From contig NW_019091544.1 in the NCBI RefSeq assembly GCF_001949145.1, positions 257,847 to 321,846 of the forward strand: a stretch of 64,000 bases of DNA, read 5' to 3'. The notes beneath the pieces were generated by a model. That model had not been told where the DNA came from. It saw only the letters and a list, made by a program, of their open reading frames with translations, and did no database searches. The position numbers were made by a program, and so were the translations under genes. The DNA is from Acanthaster planci. Its lineage: Eukaryota > Echinodermata > Asteroidea > Valvatida > Acanthasteridae. This document shows positions 26,668-37,816 of this stretch, in pieces; within the stretch, counting starts at the first letter, position 1, and every line of letters starts with the position of its first letter.

Positions 26668-26940
26668 AGCAGCAGCGTATTCAGGTTTTGATGAGGGAGG
26701 GGCAAACTCAAAAGCAAAATGTAGCTTCGGTCTTACTCAAGAGGATGTTGGGGGAGAAAAATATCAATGGCCTTACGTTCCCGAATTCCTGCTTTTATTT
26801 CGTGGTGCTGTTTTTTAAGGGTTTCGGTGCTGATATTTGATCAATAAAATGTTTTTTATTAATATTTGATAAAAAAAACCGTCAGGGGGAAACCTTCCCC
26901 CCACCACTAGCTGAATACGCCACTGCGGCCAAGCATTATC
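26668..26940. mobile_element. Small element with inverted ends
   Basis: GCAGCGTATTCAG at 26671-26683 is matched inverted by CTGAATACGCCACTGC near 26911-26926. The interior is G-rich and C-rich near the ends and has no coding capacity. It is likely a MITE; the boundaries are approximate. Confidence 0.4.
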
Positions 26941-27816
26941 ATTAGGCTACTCCTATTGCAATGTAAAAATTGTTTTTAATACAAACCTCAAAAATGCGCC
27001 TTCACATCTCAGTTAACACCGTTTTCAATTTTTGTTTCACTGTTTTAAGGGCATTTTGCTGCACTGGTGGTATTTAAGCTAATATATATTTTCATATCCA
27101 TGAGCATAACTGTGATGTTATCACTGGAAGACAATCTCAATGTTGCACTGGTTTATACACGAACTTGCTGAATTTTCAAGATTTTTCTGTCTTCAGTTTT
27201 TTCTTTGGTGACTCACTGTTGTGATAATACCAGCAATAAGCAAGAATGAATCCGTTCTCCGAAATTTTTACTGTGAGTTAAGTTTGGGTTCACTATTTGA
27301 ACAGAAACCCTATGCAGTGAAACATGTTCCTGGATTACATTACAGCGACATCGCCCAAAGTTGTTTTGGAAAGCGTGGGCATTTTTATTGCTTTAAAATT
27401 TGCACTTTTCAATTCATTTAAACGAAATTGAATGGGATATCAAATAAATTTCATACACTGAACTTGCCCTAAAATGGCGTTTTAACATAAATTCATTGCG
27501 GCTACACTTTAAATCAGACCAAAGTACCTTCAAGTACTTCGAGTTCTAGCGCAAGCTGTACATTTGCTTTTCGATCTCTTTAAAAGCGCCTTGGATATAT
27601 ATCACAGTTTTCATTTCACAAAACATCTTCTGTATTCTCTGACACACTACATGTATATGACCTCCACTTTTTCGCTTTATATTACTATTACTGAGCTAAT
27701 AAAAGTACTGCATAAAGGTGAAAATAGTATAGCTAACGAAATACCCCAAAGGAGATAGAAAAGAACAAATTGAAAAGCTTTAGATGATAATACTAAATTC
27801 ACATATCACATATTAC

Positions 27817-30800
27817 TCATGCGCCAACTCCGAAATAGTTAACTTGTTGTCCTGTCAAATTGCGGCCAAGATATAAACTGACTACAGATAGAAGGACTGT
27901 AATATCCATGCCGTTATGTTCTGGGTCGAGCTCCTTTGTGAAGTGCAACAGGCGGTCCCAGAATTCCTCATGGTCAGTGTTCTTCTGTCGCGAGAGGGCG
28001 TACATAAATTGGAACCAGATGTGATCCACATTAAGACCACCAACCGCCACGAGAGGCAAGATCAAGACCATGAACTTCTCACTAAATATGAATATATTGA
28101 TTAACAGATTTTCCTCTGCCAAACACCTCTTGTTGTCACTGTACACGTTGTAATTCCAGCTAATGTGAACGGTAACACCCAAAACACCAGACGCGACAAT
28201 AAAAGGCATAAGGCCAGCCATGACGTGGCGGAGAACTGCTAATTCACGGTGGATCTCAACGATACGGCGCCGACACCAGTCTAATCTGCCCTCATTGTGC
28301 TTGATAAAAACCAACACAAGGTTCAATTCAGCTGTAAGACCTTGACGGATGACCAGCACATAATGCCAAAACGATGCGTATGATGGTAGACAAAGAACAG
28401 CCGTAACCACGCCCAAAACGGTCTTGACTAACAAGAAGCCATGATAATCAGGTGACTCGATGAGATTTCCTGCTGATTCTTTATTCAACCCCTCTGTGCA
28501 AGACGATGTTGAGTTATCAGTCGAAATGAGATATTGGACAACATTAAGGACCTGAAAGAAAACGTTGACAACCGCCCATACCATGCTGAAAGTAAGAAAC
28601 AACGACGCTGGTAACCGAAGCTTGCTACCAGATAAACATCGCAGTCGCCGTGCGACGTAGTCAACATGAAGCATATTGTACCAATGACCAGCTTTCCCTG
28701 GTAACCGACTGAAGTAATGCATGGTCCACGAGGCCATGCAAACAAAGGCAACTCCAACAAGGATAACACTGTAAGCCAGAAATGACACCAAGTGTGTGAC
28801 GCCCCTAAGCTGGCCCCAGAACTCGTACAGATACCAACCAATGGTGCCTACGCCACACACCAGGAACAGGAAAACAAACAAGAATGGCAGGATACCAAAG
28901 AGACGATTTTTCAGCCATCGTGGAACTGGGAAGAAAGAGAGAAAAAATATGTTTCCTGCTCAAACGCCTCATGGTTAATTATGACTTCTGTTTATCGCAG
29001 CTGCTTTTCAAAATCTTAACAAATAAAGGCCTACATGTTTAATATATTGAATTGTCTGTGGACTTTGGCAAGGAACAATTTGATCATTTTCTGCGCTGAC
29101 GGCCCCCTCCCCATAAAACGACAAGAACATAATCGGTACCTACACCCATTCGTAGATCCTCTGGAAATGTTACGACGGAATGCACTCTACGAATCATTGT
29201 TGGACGCAAACAAGTCACCATTTGCATGGTAAAGCCACTAAGTCAATTGATCGACAGGAAAATATGAAGTTATCACACAAACCCACTGTTACAGCTTGAG
29301 AAGAAACCACTATTTAAATGCATGCTCGATGTGCATACCTGCAGTGGAATAATCGCCGACCACCATACTGTCCGAATTCCATAAGAGGCTCAAGCACACA
29401 GCACATCTACGGCCAGGTCTCTCTCCAATTGTCATCATGTCGTCCTCTGTACAGTGATTGGCGTTTTCATCCAAATCTTTGTCACATTTGTCTGTCCAAG
29501 TAAAGGAACATGTAGATTTTCTCATAATATTCGTGTTTAAATGTTAGGTTACTGACTGATGTATTTCTTGAATAATATCAAATAGTTTCCATAGCAAAAC
29601 ATTCATCAAGAAACGTTTGTGTAACAGCTACAAAAGCTCCTACGCATTTCACAGCTTAAACTTTATTGTAAATGGAGCTAAACCGATTTGAAATGAGGTA
29701 TCTAACAAGGTGCATATCCAGTGGGGACAGGGGTGGAGTCAACCGCACCACTGCTCTGACACACCGTGGAGGAAGGACACAGGAGTTACAACTCTGGCAC
29801 ATCAAAGTGCTCGATGATCATCTCCGCCCGGTCAGACCACGAACAATAGTAAACATTCCAAATATGCCTGATTACTGCCTGCAGCTAAGCCGGACAGGTG
29901 GGGCCAGTAACATCGTAGCAATATTTGTGGTGTTTTCTTTGCAATTAACTACAAATTTTCGCAGTGACCAGGAAATAGAAAGACAAAATACATTAGACTT
30001 AATACTTTTGCCGTCGTGAATAATTTTTGGTAAAGATTTTAATGCACTTTTCCATTTTTGCGCTGTGACGAATGACAACGCCTTGACCAAGGCTAAATAT
30101 GAGATGGAGAGAAACCCCCTGCTTTGTTGGTCATTGTCTCACTGGAATCTGAGGAATTCTGTTCAGATATGGGGGGGGGAGTGTTAAATAACAATGGTCA
30201 AGAGTGTGTATAGCAATTGGACATGTTGGGGGGTGGTACCCCTTGGTGTCATTTCTTGCTGGATATATCCTCCATGGACACACATACACACGAACCCGAG
30301 CAAATCCTTTTGTATATTTTATAACTATAAATTAAATTTACAATTTACCTAATGTAACTTTGTACTATTTCTATTGTTTATCCCTAACTTGCCAGTGGGC
30401 ATGTAATTCTCCCCTTCACTTGACCTTGTAACTTCCGTTATCTTCCTTTGAGTAGATTATTATTATCGCCAAACGATTTTGACTATCTTTGCCTATTAAT
30501 GATGTCAGTCGCTATCAGTCTGTCGATATAATTCCCAAGGGGTGGATCAAAAAGGGGGGGGGGACTTTAAGGGTCAAATGCGACCGAACAGTTGGAAGCC
30601 CTTAGTACATAGTCACAACGTTAACGCAATGAAGCTAAGTTTAGGCAGTTAGGAAAGGGGGCATACGTGGTGCACCCACCTCTAAATCCATAACCGTTCT
30701 TTGTCGTGGCTGTTTGCATTGTGTGACGTTTGTCAGTTTGTCCATCAGCATGTCTATCCGTGTACCTCTTGTTTTATTGTCTGTTTTGTTTTGTCAGCTA

Positions 30801-33800
30801 TCAACCTGAATAATTAATATCGATCCTACATGGATAATGTCCGCCTTGATCAATAATACCCTTTCTGATAATCTGATTAATGCAAACCTATGCGAGTTTA
30901 GCTTTTAAATATTTTTAATTATATACAACCATTAAATTTTGCATAATAATAGATGCCGAGATGTTTATATTTAAAATAATCTTTGATGTCTTTACAAGTC
31001 ATATTTAATTAGTTTGAATTGTATTTTTTGTGAAGCAAGCGCCTTGTGTATCAACCTATGACGCATGGGCATCATCATTTTTCAAAAGGAGGGGGGGGGG
31101 ACAATATAAAAAATCCTGATCGTAAGTTTTGTCTCCGCCTACAAAATGTAGACTGCATACAGAGGTACACTTGGACTTCGCTTTGATGGCCTTATTTCTT
31201 ACGAAATTATCCAAATCTGTCGCCTTTTGCGGTCCCGTGGAAGTTTAAAAAACGCAGCTCTGGCGTTCGTTGAGTGCTTGGGAAACATAATGGAACACAG
31301 CAGTTCACATGGACCATTTCGGACGATAATCGGGAATTTTCGTTCTTTTTTTTCGTGTCAGGTCGATACACCCGCCATAATAAATGTTACACATAACGTG
31401 TCACATCGACGCGTTCCTGCAATATCCCCACCTTTCACCCACAGTGCACCGCGGTAAACACGGCATTACGTTATTATGTTGTAGGTCTAATTATGCGAGC
31501 ACGAATCCCTAATGGCGCTTGAGAGCCCCTGAATGTTTTGGATTCCAGATGACCTGTGGTGCGATCTGAGACAAGGTCTTTCTTGAAAGTTTTTATTTTT
31601 TTACACTCTAAGAAAACATTAGTCAACATTGCGTAAAAATTTACTCTTTTGTGACAGTAAGAAGGGAACATGGTTGTTAAAAGGGTAAACTTAACACAAC
31701 AGATGATTTGTACAAGCTTACTCTTTGCCTGTTTAGTTATTTTACCCCAAGAAAGTTTCGAAATTTCTTACTCCAAAAACTGTTTAAAAATAATTTGCGC
31801 CCATCCCCTTTTTAAAGCGTTTACGCACATGCTGTGCTAGATTTTACTCAAGCATTGGGCAAAATGTTTGGAAGCCTTTAATAAAACTTTTACGAAGGGT
31901 AATTTTTACGCTCAATCTGCTTCAATAAAAATGACACGAAATATAAAGGTTATTACTTAAACCAAAGGCAATTTTTTTTACTTCCTGGAATTCCAGACAA
32001 TTTGCCTTATCTAGTGTTGATGAACAGGGATTTTTTTGGCAATAATCCTGTGCAAATGGTAGGTCTAGCTGAATTTAATCTGAAGATATGGCTCATTGAG
32101 GCTGCCACGTACATAGCTGGTTTGTCCACTGGAACTTCCTACTCTCAGTTATTTTCTGTCTTCAGCATGCCTCCCTTGGATTCTAATAGTCTTATCGTTA
32201 GGGCTTCGTCCAGCAGGTGTTTTACTGCATATTGTCCAGTGGCACACCCCCGGGGGTGGGGGGTAAAATGCCACTTGGAAGCATGTCACTTGTTATCCTT
32301 TATTTCGAATGTTCCAGTATTTTAGAAATAATATACCACCACCTAATTCAGTTGGGACGTCGGTCTTTACTACATTAAGACTGACATATTCTAGAGGTCA
32401 TCGACTTCACCCGGGCTGAAGACGTCCCCTTGGACAAGTCAACTTTCCTAATTCCACCTACAATTATGGGCCATACCTTGAAACCAAATTGAGCTATTTT
32501 ATACTTACCATTTTCAGGATTATTGCTAAACACGACGTGTAACAAATTGTTTATCGGGAAATGTGCAAACAGTCACCCTAAACTTAGACTACTTTCCTTT
32601 CGAACCATGACATCACGAGAACATAATCTAATGCGTACATGTACTGCGTACAAACGCGTATTGCTTGGGTGTACATGTATTGTGCGTCCTTGTGTGCAGC
32701 TGTTAACGAAGCATGCGCATGCGCTGTTGGATTCATCCCCCACATCACAGTCATTAATACAACTAACCCCGTGTTGATCAAGATCATGCGCCGGGTTAGA
32801 AATTACACATTTCACAGTACGGATTACTACATTTATATGGATGCATTGTCAAAATTTAGCTTTTTTTAACACGACAACCTTAACCAACCAAAATTTACGC
32901 TTTGTGTAAGAAGAAACCTCCGTCAGATGTAAATAAATCTGTTTTAAGCTTCAAGTTTCCTGACTTATAAATTCACCGCACCAAACACCAAACGGTGTAT
33001 GTGAATCAACATTCAAATTTTTCTATCTTAAATTTGGGCTATATGGTAAAAACATCGCCCAACAATCGCAGTGTGGTACAGGTAATTTATCTTCTAAGTA
33101 TCATTGATCACGTGTCTTTCGTCGACATGTTTCAAATCATTGGTTATCCTGATCAGTTTTGGATGAACGAATCAAGTGTGGTGAGAATATTTTCAGCAAT
33201 GAGGAAGAAAAAGAAAAAATTGAATTGATAACTGCCGCTTGTTTACGTGTAACGCAATTAGCGAGCTCGCGCGCCGGGCAGAAATTTTCCCGCAATGCTT
33301 TACGCGTCGTCAGCTGAGACCCGTGTGACGTATTTCCTTCACTTAAATCAGAAGAGTGAATTTTAAATTTTGGAGTCATTAATCAGCTAATCGGAAATAT
33401 GAATCAAATCCTCTCTCCCTGTTCCCACGCTGTTTTTTTGTTTTGTTCTCTCCTATACTATGTGCGGGATGACTTGCTTCCGAGCAACAGTAATTAAATT
33501 TACTTTTGTCTTCTCTAACCCGCAGAATAGGCCTTCTCGTTTTGTTCTGTCTTTTCTTCTGAAAGGGAGGGGTGTAAGTGATCATTTCCAGGTTCACATA
33601 CCTGTGTGCCTCTCTCATACATCAAGCTTCGTCTCATTCTTATCACACCCCATCTAGTTGCCCTCACCTAATCTTTTCCTGTGCATATTGCCTGTTTACC
33701 CTGTATATGCGCCTTATATATGTATGTTTACCTTGTACAGTTTTTTTTATGCTTTTTTCTGGTTGGGTTTTGCTGTGGTTTTTTTTTTTTTTTGGATGTC

Positions 33801-34725
33801 CGTTTTGTTGCTGAGGTCAAATAAATAATAATGATAAATGAAGGCCTAATGCCCCTATGTGTTTTTTTATTAAGGGGCTGGCAAAGAGGGGTGTATAGAC
33901 AAACAGTATGCTACCCCCCCTGAAAGTGGGAGGATATGTCCCCCGTCCCCCACCGATGGACGCCCAGGCTTTGACACATTCGGTGCTTTACACGAATCAA
34001 TCATTTTTATAAAGAAAAAATAAATGAAATAATAATAAAACACAAAAAATAAAGTCTTATGTGTTGATATTTGTACACCTGTAACACTGTAGCGCTTTAC
34101 CAGTGTGTCCACCTGTCCGTAACAATCGTGCATACAAATATCTAAGGCTTGACACCGCCCCCCCCCCGACCCTGATACTTTTCGCACGGGGATAGGGTTC
34201 AAATTCTTATACAGCAACTACTTGAGCCCTTTTTAAATCAAGCTAAGAGATCCGTGAAAAGAATGAAAATGGGTACCTGCATTTGCCAATAAAAACACCA
34301 AGTACTAATTGGTCAATGTAGAAAACATAGATACAAATTCCTGAAACAAATTCACATCGGCTGAACAATGCTTGAGGGTGAAAAATCCCATAGCCATCCT
34401 ATCTCAATGAACGGCTCCGTGGTTCCATTCTGTTTTACCTGATGTACAACTCAAGAACATATTTCAGGAAAATCATGCACGCGGTACCGTAGCTGCAGAA
34501 CCTATACTAGGCCTAACACTATATTGGCACAGCAGATCATGTACCTTAATATCGTGAACACTCACCCAATTTGTCCTCGCGGATTTTATCTGGATTGCAC
34601 AGCAAGCATTGTTTGGTCGCATCAATTTCGTCGCCCTTGAATATTCCCAGAAGAGTCCATGATAGCACCAAACCCTTAGGCCAAGCGGGGCTTCTCAGCA
34701 GACTTTCATCCCCTATATCATCCAT
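27817..34725 (-). CDS. Multipass membrane protein, possibly gustatory-receptor-like
   Basis: Three exons join in phase 1: 34566-34725, 29339-29491 and 27817-28925, giving 473 aa. The start is the ATG at 34725. Donors are GTGAGTG and GTATGC; acceptors are CAG. Residues 1 to about 105 are soluble and cysteine-containing (CLLC, CAVC). From about residue 112 there are six clear hydrophobic spans plus a weaker seventh at the C-terminus. A long charged loop between spans 4 and 5 (EGRLDWCRRRIVEIHRE) resembles the intracellular loop of insect-type gustatory receptors, and the N-terminal WTLLGIF resembles the LLGlfp motif there. The canonical TYhhhhhQF motif of span 7 is not evident. If the family call is right it is a ligand-gated channel-type receptor in the plasma membrane. 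Gene structure is well supported; family is tentative. Confidence 0.7.
29765..30075 (-). repeat. Dispersed repeat family A, copy 3
   Basis: This is the reverse complement of 24420-24758 over about 290 bp. Neither copy encodes a recognisable protein. Confidence 0.6.
30090..30250 (+). repeat. Dispersed repeat family B, copy 1
   Basis: It matches about 49475-49640 in the same orientation, including GAATTCTGTTCAGA/GAATTCTTTACAGA, the GTTA(A/G)ATAACAAT core and GAGTGTGTATAG. Each copy holds a poly-G run and a GGTACCCC segment. Confidence 0.55.
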
Positions 34726-36700
34726 AATGACGAACTGCTTGTAAATCTAGCGATATATTGTACACGACCAATGCTGCAAGGAATCTAGCACTGTCAACGA
34801 AATGCGCCTTTTAAATAGGCCAACTGTAGGATGAGCAAACAAAACTCGAAACCTTCCAACTGTTTATGTGTAGCTGGAAATTTCCGTGTTAGGCGATACA
34901 TTTCATGTGTACTAGTGTGTCCATAAAATAGGTGGAGAGAAAGAGGAAGTTCCTGAAGATAATTTAAGACGGCGTCGTGCAACAAAACTAATTATTAAAG
35001 TACAGAAAATGTTGACTACATGTATTATTGATTTGGCATGTTCCTGTCTTTCTGCGGCAGTATTCTTTTTTTCAGAATTGCTCTTCAGGGTTATATAATA
35101 CGCATGGCATTTTACACATAAACACGTCTTTACTACAAGAGCTTCTACAAGTGCTTTGCAAAATAAGGAAGCTGTTTAAAAAATAAACTTGAGCAAAGGT
35201 TTCCGTTGTGATTACTATCGTTGCGAAGGTTTCCCTCTAACTGTAATAGGCAAAGTTAGGTACTGTCCCGTTCAATGAAAGTTTGGTTTTAATTTCAGGC
35301 ATCAAAGGATTACACTGTTCAATAAAACCGAGAAACTTCCTTTTTGTTCTCTAAACTGAGAAAACTAACCAAACTGAGCCAAACATACACATGGATGTTT
35401 TCATTTCTTCGTGTACATGTGAGCAGTCTGACCTTACTGGAAGACAACACATGTATTTCATTTCCACTCTGATCACAAGTGTTGCCAACAAGGCACTGCA
35501 CTAAAAATAGGCTTATATATAGATTTGCTCCAATGACCTCTATTATCAACTAATTTATTTTTAATGCCAGCAATGATATTTGTACAAAGATCATTTGTAC
35601 ATAAAACGAATTGATTCATTTACTGGGTAGCTGTTGATACAGGCGATCGTTTAAGAAATTGCAGAAATAAGAAAGATGCTGAAGATGAAATAAGGAAGAA
35701 CCAAGAACAGAATGAACATTCTGGTAACCTGCAATCCCGTACAGTCATTTAAGAAATAATACTGAATAGTGTCCAAATGTAATTCACAATACTTTTCTAT
35801 AACTTTAACGAAAAGGAAATTGGTAAGATTTCCATATGAAAATACCACTAATTTCCCCCGCCAGGCCTTGTTAGCCCTCAGAAAGCAATCTTATGTCCTA
35901 AAAAGTCAAATTTAGCAGTGAGAAAATCGAAGCATTTTCTCAGAAAACGCTTAGAATTTTTTAGACCAGCTTATAGGGTTTGTGCACAGGGTGTCAAGTG
36001 ACATTTGTATATGAACTCACTCCAGGAAATCTTCACGGGAAGCAGTATCTTTAAGATAGAATGAAACTGAAAAAAAAAGAAACCTGAAATTTCGAGTTGA
36101 CACCACACGTATCAGGTAATTTCATATAAATCAAGGTTCAATTAAGTGTTGATTTAATAATCCAACTACAGCATGTGGAACATTGAAACTCTTTCAATCA
36201 GGCTACGGTCCACAGACGAATTTCATCAATTGAAAGACTTCCCCAAGACTTGAAAAGAATTGATAAAAATTGCAGCTCTAACTGAATTGCGCACTTGACA
36301 TTCACTACACAAACGCATGTCACAGAAAGGCGCCCTCACGCACGATGAAGCAATTTATTTTATGTACAAATGACCCTTGCCCTATTTTCTAGTACAGCAA
36401 ACATGCGGTAATTCGGAACCGCCTTATAGACCAATACGGTGACAAGAATGAATCAGGAGCCATTACTGCGGCGTCCCCACATGCGTTAGCAAACGAGATG
36501 CACATGGTTCCTCATCAGCCAATGGGAGTACACTAACCAAAATCACGCGCTCGTCAACCTTAGGAATGCGCGCCTGAGTGACAAGGACACGGCAGTAATG
36601 TCTTCAGCAAATCGGTCTTTTCGACCAGACTTAGTCAACTTATTCTCTCTTGATATCAAACTAAAACTAGAACGACAAAGCTACCATGGCTTGCTGCTTC
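34726..36700. other. Upstream region of the receptor gene
   Basis: No gene is supported. It includes a copy of dispersed repeat family C at about 35866-36003 and otherwise AT-rich unique sequence. Confidence 0.5.
35866..36003 (+). repeat. Dispersed repeat family C, copy 1
   Basis: It shares TGTCCTAAAAAGTCAAA and GTTTGTGCACAGGGTGTCAA with about 39920-40062 (plus) and, inverted, with about 60318-60470. Confidence 0.6.
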
Positions 36701-36714
36701 ATATGAATTTCTGA

Positions 36715-37150
36715 CACCATCTCCTACTCCCCCATCCAATCATCTCAACAATCTCCTCTCCACCTCCACGCCATTATCCCAGCCATATCCTACTCAACCA
36801 TCCCATTTATCTCTGCTTCCCTCATCCCATCATCTATCTCTGACTCCGCCTCCACTGCCATTATCCCAGCCATCTTCTACTCAACCATCCCATTTATCTC
36901 TGCTTCCCCCATCCCATCATCTATCTCTGACTCCGCCTCCACGCCATTATCCCAGCCATCTTCTACTCAACCATCCCATTTATCTCTGCTTCCCCCATCC
37001 CATCATCTATCTCTGACTCCACCTCCACGCCATTATCCCAGCCACCCTCTACTCCCCCATCCTATCATCCCATCCATCTCCTGCCCCAACCCAATCCCAT
37101 CATCCTATCTACTCTTTCCCCTTACCAAATCATCCCCACCAGTCTCCCTT
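36715..37150 (+). repeat. Pyrimidine-rich minisatellite, about 86-bp unit
   Basis: CCATTATCCCAGCC starts at 36771, 36858, 36944 and 37030, a period of 86-87 bases, with CATCCCATTTATCTCTGCTT in each unit. The plus strand is almost free of G over roughly 400 bases. Confidence 0.85.
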
Positions 37151-37816
37151 TACATGTGTGGCACACATTGCAATTGACGTGTGCGTACACTACAGGGGTG
37201 TACATTATTCAGATGTACACACATACACATAAGCATACATTACGTGTGCACGTACATGTAACTTCAACATTTTGGGTTTAATTTATTCATCAAATATGTA
37301 CATGTATGTAAATAACAATGAGCCCACCAAAATATGATACTAATAAACCCAAGATTGAAATAAATAAGCACAAATGATACATGCTATACCCACTAGTAAA
37401 AACTTTTAACATTGAGTGGACAGCCGGCTCAACAGACAGATGGACAAAAGACTTGCATTTGCTTCACAGCTCGCCAATAAACAGACTCAACCCTATACTT
37501 TTTGTGACATATGAATCTACTGTGTCTTTATTGTAAAACATACTCCAAGCCGAAAACTGTTTCGTTTCTTTTTATTGGAAGTGGAGGCCCCGATTTCCAA
37601 TGAAAGGGCCCACTGAAGGCAAGGACTATACGACACAATGCTAAGAAAATGCTAATGGGGAAAGCAGATGTATACATGTAGTACTTAATGTATAGTACAC
37701 AGACCTATAATACACTGTATCTACATGAAAAATTAAATTAAAGTTTCTGAAGGTTGGTGAATGGTGAGCCATACCTTTCAACTAATCTGCTTTTCTCTGT
37801 TCCAATAATTATCATG

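Larger units (their letters stand above)
22226..27816. other. Gene-free region between carbonic anhydrase and the receptor gene
   Basis: No gene is supported. It holds a 75-bp tandem duplication (about 22303-22452), one copy of a three-member dispersed repeat (about 24420-24758), and a short element with inverted ends (about 26668-26940). Minus-strand frames at 24829-25113 and 25825-26193 are open but not recognised and are compositionally ordinary. Confidence 0.55.
29492..34565 (-). other. Intron 1 of the multipass receptor gene
   Basis: This 5.1-kb intron contains repeat family A copy 3 (about 29765-30075), a family B copy (about 30090-30250), several poly-G runs (for example 30176, 30557 and 31091) and a possible LINE-like 3' tail ending in AATAATAATGATAA at about 33822-33835. 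No gene is supported inside it. Confidence 0.6.
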
